This document shows, one piece after another, positions 1 through 7,210 of a DNA stretch of 36,262 nucleotides (its first letter is position 1; the number at the start of each line of letters is the position of its first letter). The DNA is taken from positions 1-36,262 of IMG/VR virus record IMGVR_UViG_3300017786_001935; one strand, written 5' to 3'. The position numbers and the translations under genes were made by a program. The notes beneath the pieces are model-generated. The model was not told the DNA's origin, did no database searches, and saw only the letters and a list, made by a program, of their open reading frames with translations. The stretch comes from a virus.

Positions 1-33
1 TACTGCTGATAATTTTTTAAATAATGGAAGCCT

Positions 34-462
34 ATGACAACATATAATATTTTTTACAATTCTAATAAAGAAATAGTTTGGTCTACAACAGGTCAGATTA
101 ATGATGGCATAAAAACAGCTCAATCAGATTTAGGTTTATCACATGTTGCCTTGGATTTAGCAGATGATAACCAACCTGATTCAAATTATTATGTTAATTC
201 TGACGCTACTGCTTTAGTTCAAAAAACAGCTTGGAACTTCACATTCTCTACAACTACACCTGCTGTAGATGAGGTAATAAATGTTACAGGCTTACCAACT
301 GGTACAAAAGTTTACATGGACGGGACTCTACAAGGAACTATGACTGATACGACTTTGACATTAACAGTCCAAGAGCCAAGCACATATATTATTAAATTTG
401 AGAAATTATATTATCAAAAACATAATGGAACTCAAATAATTGTTAAGAGGTATGGAGAATGA
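34..462 (+). CDS. Hypothetical fibre-associated protein, 142 aa
   Basis: No family is recognised with certainty. The protein is acidic and Ser/Thr/Asn-rich, with no signal peptide and no membrane segment. Residues 80-125 look like a small beta-sandwich: the stretch GLPTGTKVYMDG (86-97) is the kind of turn and strand seen in PEGA/Ig-like domains. A purine-rich GGAAG at 26-30 lies close to the ATG. The stop codon overlaps the next start (ATGA). If the molecule is circular, this gene directly follows the fibre region at the right end of the window. An accessory virion or fibre protein is therefore the best inference, but it is context only. Confidence 0.7.
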   Translation: MTTYNIFYNSNKEIVWSTTGQINDGIKTAQSDLGLSHVALDLADDNQPDSNYYVNSDATALVQKTAWNFTFSTTTPAVDEVINVTGLPTGTKVYMDGTLQGTMTDTTLTLTVQEPSTYIIKFEKLYYQKHNGTQIIVKRYGE

Positions 463-638
463 ATATAAACTTACATAAAGAACAATCAACAGCAGACAAC
501 AGAAAACAATATTACAGCAAATTTAAAGACCAATTAGACAAGCTGTGGCACGATATAGATTCAGATAAGTTCGGAGCTGCTGCCAAGACTGGTGGATTTT
601 ATCTAGCAAGAAAGGCAGTAAAAGATAAATATACTTAA
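459..638 (+). CDS. Small conserved-looking phage protein, 59 aa
   Basis: The ATG overlaps the previous stop codon (ATGA), and the purine-rich AGAGG/GGAG stretch before it serves as ribosome binding site. The product starts MNINLHKEQS and is hydrophilic, with a central KLWHDIDSDKFG (28-39) and an end rich in Ala and Lys (ARKAVKDKY). From memory, small proteins with this LWHDID...VKDKY layout are common next to fibre genes of marine phages, with no assigned function. It is too short for many gene callers. Translational coupling to the upstream gene and the AAGGAG that begins right after its stop for the next gene both support it as real. Confidence 0.7.
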   Translation: MNINLHKEQSTADNRKQYYSKFKDQLDKLWHDIDSDKFGAAAKTGGFYLARKAVKDKYT

Positions 639-649
639 AGGAGTAAATT

Positions 650-1039
650 ATGAATGATAATATGGGAAGTGGTCGTTTTGGTGGCGACATGGATAGAAAC
701 GAAGTTGAAATGGACCTTAATAAGTTTATGGCTATGATTCAAGAAATAAGTGAACTTAAAGGTGAAATAAGAGACCTTAAAGATGTAACAAATGTTAATC
801 CACATCAAAGATGGATACATTTAGCCCAAGCTGTAGATTCATGGCGAATATTCCCTCGTATGTTTTTAACTGTTTATATAGTTTTGTTGTACAAATGCAC
901 TATTTGGTTTATGGACCTACCAACTCCTACCTTTGAACAATCAGGTTTAATATCAATTGTTGTTGGTGCAGGTGCAGCATGGTTCGGTTTATATGCAGGT
1001 ACAAGTGGAGCGTCTAAGTCATTTAAAGGCGAAGATTAG
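650..1039 (+). CDS. Membrane protein, holin-like, 129 aa
   Basis: The N-terminal half is charged and probably coiled-coil (residues 18-48, DLNKFMAMIQEISELKGEIR). Two hydrophobic segments follow at about 70-89 (MFLTVYIVLLYKCTIWF) and 98-117 (SGLISIVVGAGAAWFGLY). A Trp-rich, Gly/Ala-rich second segment after a soluble coiled coil recurs in small phage membrane proteins found in tail and lysis regions. AAGGAG lies 8 bases before the ATG. It is the first of three consecutive small membrane proteins upstream of the secreted module. Holin or lysis-regulator function is inferred from topology and position; no diagnostic holin motif was seen. Confidence 0.65.
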   Translation: MNDNMGSGRFGGDMDRNEVEMDLNKFMAMIQEISELKGEIRDLKDVTNVNPHQRWIHLAQAVDSWRIFPRMFLTVYIVLLYKCTIWFMDLPTPTFEQSGLISIVVGAGAAWFGLYAGTSGASKSFKGED

Positions 1040-1332
1040 TGGAAGCCTTTGACCTTATAGAGAAGGTCGGTTTGCCAATAGCAAGTGGTTTAATCATGGG
1101 ATACTTTATTTTTCTTATCATGCAACAAATGATGAATGGTCTTGTAAACAAAATTAAGACTGTAGAAAACATATCTAAAATGTTAATAACTAGAGCGTCA
1201 ATAATTAACAATGAAATCATAAGACTAGATGTATTAGTTTCAAGCGCTATAGATATAGCACCTGATTTAGATAGAATAGCAAGAGCTGAAAACTTTGTTG
1301 AAGATGGGAAAATAGACGCAAGAAGGGACTAG
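1039..1332 (+). CDS. Small single-span membrane protein with coiled coil (paralogue 1), 97 aa
   Basis: Uses a GTG start that overlaps the upstream TAG by one base (TAGTG). Residues 12-33 form one membrane span (LPIASGLIMGYFIFLIMQQM), followed by a predicted amphipathic coiled coil (35-75) and a charged tail. The next gene has the same layout and an alignable N terminus (EKVGLPIASGL.MGYF against EKFGFTTIMVVGLGYF), so the two look like a tandem duplication. Proteins of this size and shape are frequent in marine phage lysis regions. Holin, antiholin or spanin-like roles are all possible, and none is shown by the sequence. Confidence 0.65.
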   Translation: MEAFDLIEKVGLPIASGLIMGYFIFLIMQQMMNGLVNKIKTVENISKMLITRASIINNEIIRLDVLVSSAIDIAPDLDRIARAENFVEDGKIDARRD

Positions 1333-1607
1333 TGGATATTGTTCTGCTAGTAGAGAAGTTTGGATTTACTACAATCATGGTAGTAGGTCTTGGTTATTTT
1401 GTTTACTATGTTTGGCAAACAATTACCAAAGTAATAGAACCTGCATTGGGACAAATGCAAAAAACAATTATAAGGTTGACTGACCAACTTCGCCTGTTAG
1501 ACCAAGATATGATAAGATTAAAACAGAAGGTAAGTACGGCTATAGAAGTACAGGAGAAAAATGGCAAAAAGAGGACGACCAAGCCTAAAGGAAATATCAA
1601 GGCGTAA
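1332..1607 (+). CDS. Small single-span membrane protein with coiled coil (paralogue 2), 91 aa
   Basis: Again a GTG start overlapping the previous stop codon by one base. There is one N-terminal membrane span (about 12-34), then a helix with heptad-like hydrophobic spacing (40-75) and a very basic tail (GKKRTTKPKGNIKA). It is a diverged tandem paralogue of the preceding gene. The last 47 bases overlap the start of the CsgF-like gene in another frame. The pair could form a heteromeric holin/antiholin-like system, but that is inference from duplication and topology only. Confidence 0.65.
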   Translation: MDIVLLVEKFGFTTIMVVGLGYFVYYVWQTITKVIEPALGQMQKTIIRLTDQLRLLDQDMIRLKQKVSTAIEVQEKNGKKRTTKPKGNIKA

Positions 1608-2085
1608 GAACGAAAAAGAAAAGGACATGATAATAAGATTTGTCTTAGTCATTGGTGCTGTAATTTTTCTTGGTGTGTTTGTTCAAAATTTATATGCTGA
1701 CGAAATAGTACACAAGTTTAAAAATCCTTCGTTTAGTGGTGTAGGTACATCTTCTCATTATTTGACTATTGAAAATCAAGAGTTTAATCGTAAGGAAGCA
1801 ATAAAAGCAGAAATCAAAGCATTGAAAGAAGCTGCTGAAAGAGAAGAAGAAAATACAACACTAGCTAGATTTATAAGAAACCTAGAATCTCGTATATATG
1901 CTCAGTTGAGCAGACAGCTAGTAGATAATCTATTTGGCGAGAACCCAAGTGATAGTGGTACATTTACACTTTTAGGTAATACGATTACATATACTTCTGA
2001 TGGAGAATATATAACACTAACTATTACTGATGAAAACGGAAATATTACTCAAATTACGATTCCTATTGGCGATTTCACTTTCTAG
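1561..2085 (+). CDS. csgF: CsgF-like curli assembly factor, 174 aa
   Basis: The mature region matches the CsgF pattern. HKFKNPSFSG (51-60) corresponds to the FQFRNPNFGG start of E. coli CsgF. A helical central region ends RNLESRIYAQLSRQL. The beta C-terminal part (YITLTITDENGNITQITIP) corresponds to CsgF's LNVTDRKTGQTSTIQV. In bacteria CsgF sits at the cell surface in the mouth of the CsgG pore and couples export to fibre nucleation. An AGGAG 5 bases before the ATG at 1561 supports this start. It gives an unusually long basic n-region (MAKRGRPSLKEISRRKNEKEKD) before the hydrophobic signal (23-46, cleavage likely after LYA). A start at ATG 1627 would give an ordinary signal peptide but has poorer ribosome-binding spacing. 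The insert around residues 74-105 is longer than in E. coli CsgF. Confidence 0.82.
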   Translation: MAKRGRPSLKEISRRKNEKEKDMIIRFVLVIGAVIFLGVFVQNLYADEIVHKFKNPSFSGVGTSSHYLTIENQEFNRKEAIKAEIKALKEAAEREEENTTLARFIRNLESRIYAQLSRQLVDNLFGENPSDSGTFTLLGNTITYTSDGEYITLTITDENGNITQITIPIGDFTF

Positions 2086-2905
2086 TTGCAGCCTTTTAGA
2101 AATTGATGACGCTACAAGCCCTTATAGGTTTGCAGCTAATAATGATGAAGAAGTACAGATACTTGACTTACAATCACAAGAACTCTTAAACGCACCACCC
2201 CCTTCTATAAGACCAGTTGTTGCTGTATATCCAACTGCATTTACTGACCAAACTGGACAAAGAAAGAGCAATAGTAGTTTTGCTTTGTTTTCTACTGCCA
2301 TTACCCAAGCACCTTACACTCTGTTAATACGAGCTTTAAAACATGCTTCTAATGGTGATTTTTTTATTGTCGCAGAAAGAGTTGGTTTAGATAATCTAAC
2401 AAAAGAAAGACAATTAATTCGTTCAACAAGAAATGAAAATGGTGAAAGTAATGCAGTTAGACCTTTACTCTTTGCAGGAATCTTGCTAGAGGGTGCTGTT
2501 GTGAGTTATGATAGTAACTTGTTGACTGGTGGTATTGGAGCAAGATACTTAGGAATAGGAACTTCTACTCAATACAGACAAGACAGCGTTTCGGTTAGTT
2601 TGCGTCTTGTATCTGTAGCGACAGGAGAAATCTTAATTGAAGTAAGTAGCAGCAAGACTTTATGGTCAACTGGACAGTCACAAGATGTGTTTAAATTCAT
2701 AGAAATGGGTACTGAACTTGTTGAGCTAGAAGCAGGGACTTCTACCAACGAAAGTGCAACTCTTGCTCTTAGCAAAGCGATAGAGGGAGCAGTACTTGAA
2801 TTAATTACTATCGGATACGATAGGGGATTTTGGAACTATGAAGAAACACTTAAAATTAACGAGCCTGATTGTGATGCTGAGTGCGTTGCAAACATTCGCG
2901 GCTGA
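2030..2905 (+). CDS. csgG: CsgG-like curli secretion channel lipoprotein, 291 aa
   Basis: CsgG forms the nonameric outer-membrane pore of the type VIII (curli) secretion system. Recognisable family segments are VAVYPTAFTDQTGQ (64-77), the FSTAITQAPYTLL helix, FIVAERVGLDNLTKERQLIR, GGIGARYLGIGTSTQY and RLVSVATGEILIEVSSSKT, followed by IEGAVLELITIGYDRGFW. These align in order with E. coli CsgG over nearly the full length, so the channel looks intact. The N terminus has a short hydrophobic core and a lipobox LSSC with Cys20. The first 18 codons overlap the csgF-like gene in another frame, and no downstream start would keep the signal peptide. The acidic C-terminal tail (EPDCDAECVANIRG) is short and Cys-containing. 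Confidence 0.92.
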   Translation: MKTEILLKLRFLLAISLSSCSLLEIDDATSPYRFAANNDEEVQILDLQSQELLNAPPPSIRPVVAVYPTAFTDQTGQRKSNSSFALFSTAITQAPYTLLIRALKHASNGDFFIVAERVGLDNLTKERQLIRSTRNENGESNAVRPLLFAGILLEGAVVSYDSNLLTGGIGARYLGIGTSTQYRQDSVSVSLRLVSVATGEILIEVSSSKTLWSTGQSQDVFKFIEMGTELVELEAGTSTNESATLALSKAIEGAVLELITIGYDRGFWNYEETLKINEPDCDAECVANIRG

Positions 2906-3557
2906 TAACGAAATTTATGTCCAACAAAGTGGAGTCAATGCCAATATAGACTTGGAGCAATTAGGTTCAGGAAATATTATTGGTGGTCTATTATCTGAAG
3001 CAGGTAGTGTAACGGCCCTAGATTTAGACGGACTTAATCTTACGCTAGATATAAACCAAATAGGTAACACTAATTTATTCAAAGGCGATATATGGGGAGA
3101 CACCCTTACAGGATTCTTTGAATTTGATGGTGACTCAAATACATTTAAACTGCAAGGAGACCCAACTAATACTTATGGTATAGACAGCTCTAACTATAAT
3201 GTTGATGTTACAGGTAGCACCAATACTTTTGACTTAGAACATGGCACGAGCGCATTAGCAGGAACTTTAGACCTAGATTGGATTGTCTCAGGTAGTGGAA
3301 ACGACTTTGACTTTGCAATTAATTATGATGGTGCTACAAGTTATGTAGATATTGATGGAGACGATAATAATGTCAATTTCACAGGTAGTGGTTATGCAGG
3401 TGGATATTTCTATTTAGACCAAACTGGTGATGGTAGAACATTCAATATACAACAACTGAGTACACAAGATAATGACTGGCTTAAAATATTGTCAACTGGC
3501 GATAATGGTACTGTTTGCGTTATCCAAAACGACCAAGGTTCAAGCACAGGTTGCTGA
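2838..3557 (+). CDS. Secreted curlin-repeat protein, 239 aa
   Basis: Clear Sec signal peptide (1-21, MKKHLKLTSLIVMLSALQTFA) ahead of a mature protein made of imperfect repeats of about 20-25 residues. Examples are IDLEQLGSGNIIGG, LDINQIGNTNLFKG, FEFDGDSNTFKLQGD, VDVTGSTNTFDLEHG, VDIDGDDNNVNFTGSG and LDQTGDGRTFNIQQ. The alternating hydrophobic residues with Q..G..N positions resemble the strand-loop-strand repeats of CsgA/CsgB curlins, although many repeats replace Gln with Asp. As the likely export substrate of the CsgG/CsgF pair, it may form a surface fibre or cap. Its signal peptide is encoded entirely within the 3' end of the csgG-like gene in another frame. Two Cys residues near the C terminus (227, 239) could form a disulfide. 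Confidence 0.75.
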   Translation: MKKHLKLTSLIVMLSALQTFAADNEIYVQQSGVNANIDLEQLGSGNIIGGLLSEAGSVTALDLDGLNLTLDINQIGNTNLFKGDIWGDTLTGFFEFDGDSNTFKLQGDPTNTYGIDSSNYNVDVTGSTNTFDLEHGTSALAGTLDLDWIVSGSGNDFDFAINYDGATSYVDIDGDDNNVNFTGSGYAGGYFYLDQTGDGRTFNIQQLSTQDNDWLKILSTGDNGTVCVIQNDQGSSTGC

Positions 3558-4587
3558 TATTGGGGATATTTCTGAACTAACTGGCTCAGCTTCAGTTGTC
3601 AGGGAAGAACCAATAAATGCCAAATTAAATTTTGGTATTCAATCTAACGATGAAGCCATTACCAAGAATGGTAGAATGGCTATTAAATTTTTAGATGATT
3701 CTATAGTAAAGCTCACAGAAAATAGTCAATTATTAATAGATGAATATATCTATGACCCCAATCCATCAAAAGCAAAAATGTCTCTTACCTTTGCCGTAGG
3801 CACGACAAGATTTATTACTGGCTCTCTTAATAAAATAAACAAACAAAATATTTCTCTAAAAACACCAACTGCCAATATTGCAATTCGTGGAACTGATTTT
3901 ACTGCAACTGTAGATGAACTTGGTCGCTCTTTAATTATTCTTTTACCAGACCCCTTTGGTCTTTCAAGTGGAGAAATAGAAGTGACTACTGCTATGGGTA
4001 GCGTCTTGTTAAATAAACCTTTTGAAGCTACGACTGTTGATGTCTTTGAAAACACGCCTAGCAAACCAGTTATACTTGATTTGTCTTTAGACATAATTGA
4101 TAACATGTTGATAGTGACTCCACCTAAAGAAGAAGCTCAATTACAAGAAGCAGTTTACACGAGCCAAAATGACATTCTAGACTTCAATGATTTAGACATT
4201 GATTATTTAGCTGAAGATTTTTTAGACAATGAAGCAGACCTTGCTTTTTCTGAATTAGATATAAATTATCTTGATGTAAACTTTCTTGAAGATTTACTTG
4301 ATGTCATTGACGCTTTAGAAGTTGCAGAAACACAAGACGCTTTAAAAGCAGACGGAACTTCATTGAATATAACTGGTACAAATTTTGGACAAGATACAGA
4401 AACGCAAATAACGACATTCCTAACTGGTCAAGTATTGACCTTGCAAAGAAATGTGGCAAATAATGCAAGAGTTGATATAGATACATCAGGTTCATATACA
4501 GTTATCTTTATTCAAGACGGAGTTTCTAAAACAATAACTATAAATGGGGGTGGTTCAAATGTCATTAAAATCACTCAAAGCGATTAA
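3472..4587 (+). CDS. Secreted FecR-domain protein with beta-rich tail, 371 aa
   Basis: Signal peptide at 1-25 (cleavage after VQA). A FecR/LysM-neighbour type domain spans about 31-190, with the family hallmarks KNGRMAIKFLDDSIVKLTENS, the VGTTRF strand and TPTANIAIRGTDF. FecR domains are periplasmic sensing or scaffold modules. From memory they often neighbour CHASE2-cyclase genes in bacteria, as here. Residues 233-285 are a very acidic, imperfectly repeated segment (LDIDYLAEDFLD / LDINYLDVNFLEDLL). The last about 65 residues (QITTFLTGQ ... ITINGGGSNVIKITQSD) are Gln/Asn/Gly-rich beta sequence resembling a curlin repeat. The first 28 codons overlap the curlin-like gene out of frame. It probably acts in the periplasm or at the surface with the curli components. 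Confidence 0.8.
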   Translation: MTGLKYCQLAIMVLFALSKTTKVQAQVADIGDISELTGSASVVREEPINAKLNFGIQSNDEAITKNGRMAIKFLDDSIVKLTENSQLLIDEYIYDPNPSKAKMSLTFAVGTTRFITGSLNKINKQNISLKTPTANIAIRGTDFTATVDELGRSLIILLPDPFGLSSGEIEVTTAMGSVLLNKPFEATTVDVFENTPSKPVILDLSLDIIDNMLIVTPPKEEAQLQEAVYTSQNDILDFNDLDIDYLAEDFLDNEADLAFSELDINYLDVNFLEDLLDVIDALEVAETQDALKADGTSLNITGTNFGQDTETQITTFLTGQVLTLQRNVANNARVDIDTSGSYTVIFIQDGVSKTITINGGGSNVIKITQSD

Positions 4588-4648
4588 GTTTAAAAAATAT
4601 AGATTGGTTGAACAATACAAAGGTACTCTTATAGATGTATATGTGTAA
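4559..4648 (+). CDS. Possible 29-aa basic peptide between FecR and cyclase genes
   Basis: The ATG lies inside the 3' end of the FecR gene, 8 bases after GGGGG. The peptide is basic (MSLKSLKAIKFKKYRLVEQY...) and its TAA overlaps the ATG of the cyclase (TAATG), the classic coupled arrangement used elsewhere in this operon. The peptide could be real, or the frame could serve only to carry ribosomes to the cyclase start, which otherwise lacks a good Shine-Dalgarno sequence. No family is recognised. Confidence 0.4.
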   Translation: MSLKSLKAIKFKKYRLVEQYKGTLIDVYV

Positions 4649-6417
4649 TGAATAAAATACTATCACTAATACTTATAGTACTCAGCATACCTTTATTCAT
4701 AGGAGTTATACCTTTAGAAGTTTTAAAAATGCGTACCTTTGACGCTTTCATAGAAACACCTGAACAATCTAATAACTTTGTAATTCTAAATATAACTGAA
4801 GAAGATGTAGAACAAGAAGGTGGTTATCCATTACCAAGACAAAGATTAGCTGAAATAACAGATGAGATTATGGCAAAGGGAGCTATAGGTATTGCCTTTG
4901 TTATTGCATTTCCACAAGCAGATAGAATGGGTGGTGATGAATCTTTTGCTTTAGCTTTAAGTAAATATCCAACTGTAATAGCCATGTTCCCTGATAAGAG
5001 TGGTACATATCCCAAGACAACAGGTACAGTTATAAAAGGAGAAGAAAAAGGTGGTATATTAGTTGAAGGTGTAAAAGAAAATCTAACTATATTATCTAAT
5101 AATAGTCTGCAGGGTTTAGCTTTTGCGCCTACTGAAGCAGACCAACTTGTACGCAGGATTCCTCTTTTAATTCAAACGCCTGATGGTTGGTCAGCTTCTC
5201 TTGGTACTCAAATTTATAAATCAATATTTGGAGTCAAGACATACATTATCACTACAAATGATAATGGTATCCAAGAAATAGCTATACGAGGAATACCACC
5301 AGTAAAAACTGATTCTCTTGGTAGAAAGTGGATTTCATGGGTTCAAACCCAACAAACTGATTTACAAGAAATGAATGTCGCAGGTCGTTTCGTTTTAGTA
5401 GGTGTGACTGCAAGTGGTGTAATGCCACAAATTGCAACGCCAGTAGGTCTCCTAGAGCCACATAAAATACAAGCAGCTTTAGCAGAGTCTATTTTAATTC
5501 AAGACAGTCCATATATACCTGACTACGCAATAGCTTTAGAGATAGCCATATTTATAGGCACAGGGCTTATCCTAGTTGCGCTCCTTAACTTTTTTGGTAT
5601 ATGGGGTACTTTGATGTCCTTTGGGGTTCTTTTTGCTGCCACAGCAATCTATGGAGTTTGGACAATTAGAAGTGGTTTATTAATAGATGTGTCTTGGACA
5701 CTCATGTCCCAATTTATTATTGCGTCATGTGGATTCTTTTTAAAATATAGAACTCAATATTTATTAAGACAAGAAATAAAAAAACAATTTGAACATTATA
5801 TAGACCCAAGACAAGTAAAAAGACTACAAGATAATCCAAGTCTTTTAAAACTAGGTGGTGAAAAAAAATATGCCACATTCTTATTCACAGATGTTCGTGG
5901 ATTTACTGCTTTATCAGAATCATTAGAGCCTGAACAAGTAGCATACATAATGAATGAAGCCTTGACTGCTCAACAAGAAGCCGTGCAGAAACATGGTGGA
6001 ATGGTTGATAAATATATAGGGGACGCAATGATGGCTATATTCAATGCGCCTTTAGATTTAGCCAATCATCAACATGCAGCTATGATGTGCGCTCTTGATA
6101 TACAAAAAAATATGGAAGAATTAAATGAAAAGTTTAGGTCCATGAAACTAGCTCCAGTTGCTATTGGCATAGGTATCAATACAGGTTTTGCAGTAATTGG
6201 CAATATGGGTAGCTCCAGTAGATTTGACTACACGGCTATAGGTGATGCCGTAAATGTTGCTGCAAGGCTAGAAAGTGGTACTAAAGCAGCAGGTGTTGAC
6301 CTCCTTATTGGTCAAGAAACTCAAAATGGGTTATCATACGAACTAAAGCCACATGGCGAAATTGAAGCCAAAGGCAAAAGTCAAAAATTAATGGTTTACA
6401 CATGGGAACAAAATTAG
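4648..6417 (+). CDS. CHASE2-domain class III adenylate/guanylate cyclase, 589 aa
   Basis: N-terminal membrane anchor (4-24), then an extracytoplasmic CHASE2 sensor (about 28-290), three membrane spans (about 298-318, 321-340, 348-366) and a cytoplasmic class III cyclase domain (about 405-589). Catalytic signatures are complete: metal-binding Asp415 in FTDVRGFT and Asp459 in DKYIGDAMMAIF; base-selecting Lys455 and Asp527 (RFDYTAIGD), which favour ATP and so cAMP; and transition-state Asn536 and Arg540 in NVAARLE. Length and order match bacterial CHASE2 cyclases, so this looks functional rather than a remnant. The neighbouring FecR protein would share the periplasm with the CHASE2 domain. The 3' end overlaps the i-spanin gene by 16 bases. 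The natural ligand cannot be told from sequence. Confidence 0.93.
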   Translation: MNKILSLILIVLSIPLFIGVIPLEVLKMRTFDAFIETPEQSNNFVILNITEEDVEQEGGYPLPRQRLAEITDEIMAKGAIGIAFVIAFPQADRMGGDESFALALSKYPTVIAMFPDKSGTYPKTTGTVIKGEEKGGILVEGVKENLTILSNNSLQGLAFAPTEADQLVRRIPLLIQTPDGWSASLGTQIYKSIFGVKTYIITTNDNGIQEIAIRGIPPVKTDSLGRKWISWVQTQQTDLQEMNVAGRFVLVGVTASGVMPQIATPVGLLEPHKIQAALAESILIQDSPYIPDYAIALEIAIFIGTGLILVALLNFFGIWGTLMSFGVLFAATAIYGVWTIRSGLLIDVSWTLMSQFIIASCGFFLKYRTQYLLRQEIKKQFEHYIDPRQVKRLQDNPSLLKLGGEKKYATFLFTDVRGFTALSESLEPEQVAYIMNEALTAQQEAVQKHGGMVDKYIGDAMMAIFNAPLDLANHQHAAMMCALDIQKNMEELNEKFRSMKLAPVAIGIGINTGFAVIGNMGSSSRFDYTAIGDAVNVAARLESGTKAAGVDLLIGQETQNGLSYELKPHGEIEAKGKSQKLMVYTWEQN

Positions 6418-6806
6418 CAGTCGTATTAGGTGGTTTACTATTGATAACCTTTTCAGGTTCAGCATGGTACATTGACAGACTACTTGACCAAATATCTGTT
6501 TTAAAAGGCAATCAAATAGCCTTAGAAAATTCCATAGCCTTACAAAATGATTCTATTCAGGCTCTTACAGATAAAGCAGCTAACTTACAAAATCAAAATA
6601 ATAAATTATCCTCGCAGAATCAAGAAAGCATGAGAGAGGTAAACAAATTAAGAAACACTTTTGCTTCGCATGACCTTGACGCTCTTGCTCTAGCCAAACC
6701 TGCAATGATTGAAACAAGAGTAAACAAAGCAGTTAAAAGACTTAAAGAAGAACTTGAACAAATAACAGACCCTACTCAATTTGATGAAAAAGATACTGAC
6801 AGTTAG
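6402..6806 (+). CDS. Inner-membrane spanin (i-spanin, Rz-like), 134 aa
   Basis: One N-terminal transmembrane anchor (4-23), then a long periplasmic coiled coil (about 25-88, rich in Gln/Asn/Leu). It ends in a conserved-looking segment SHDLDALALAKPAMIETRVN (89-108) followed by a charged helix. From memory, HDL...KP..IE...N is typical of i-spanin-like proteins of T4-type cyanophages and relatives. Spanins fuse the inner and outer membranes at the last step of lysis. The next gene encodes a lipoprotein of the right size and position to be its outer-membrane partner. It starts inside the cyclase gene, which ties the signalling module to lysis transcription. Confidence 0.7.
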   Translation: MGTKLAVVLGGLLLITFSGSAWYIDRLLDQISVLKGNQIALENSIALQNDSIQALTDKAANLQNQNNKLSSQNQESMREVNKLRNTFASHDLDALALAKPAMIETRVNKAVKRLKEELEQITDPTQFDEKDTDS

Positions 6807-7161
6807 TGCGTTAATTTTAATGACGACTGGTTGCTCAATGATACCAAGTCAAACTAAGCCTGTGGAAGTTCGTACCATTTCAGAGCCTATTCCTATGTAC
6901 CACCCCCCCTTACCAATAGAGGTACAACTGGTTGATGTTGATTGGACAGTCTTAACGCCTGACCTTATGACTCAATATCTCATTGACTTGGAAAATGGCT
7001 CTGCCCCTAAAACTGCCTACTACTCATTGACAACTAAAGAGTACGAAAATTTATCTATGAATATGGCAGAACTCAAAAGATACTTAAAAGACAGTCTGCA
7101 TATCATTGAATTTTATAGAGAATATGATAATGATGAAAAAGAAGATAAGGTGCCAAACTAA
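6784..7161 (+). CDS. Outer-membrane spanin lipoprotein (o-spanin, Rz1-like), 125 aa
   Basis: ATG at 6784 is chosen over the in-frame TTG immediately before it (6781). The signal peptide ends in the lipobox MTTGC, making Cys17 the acylated residue. The mature part begins with a Pro-rich linker (PIPMYHPPLPIEV) and continues as a soluble domain with LTTKEYENLSMNMAELKRY and IIEFYREY. From memory, these features occur in o-spanins of marine myoviruses and pelagiphages. Position directly after the i-spanin, with a 23-base overlap, supports a two-component spanin pair. This product is larger than lambda Rz1. Confidence 0.7.
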   Translation: MKKILTVSALILMTTGCSMIPSQTKPVEVRTISEPIPMYHPPLPIEVQLVDVDWTVLTPDLMTQYLIDLENGSAPKTAYYSLTTKEYENLSMNMAELKRYLKDSLHIIEFYREYDNDEKEDKVPN

Positions 7162-7210
7162 CTGACAAGTGGTATAGTTGAAGCTCCAAACTTAAATAAA
7201 GGAGAATATT

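Noticed and set aside
4548-4570. GGTTCAAAT, resembling a tRNA T-loop
   Set aside because: It lies inside coding sequence and there is no acceptor stem, D-arm or anticodon arm around it. No tRNA was found anywhere in the window.
7174-7194. Dyad-like TAGTT...AACTT upstream of the 54-aa membrane gene
   Set aside because: The half-sites are nine rather than eight bases apart and the right half is not exact, and no promoter fits, so it is not counted as an operator copy.
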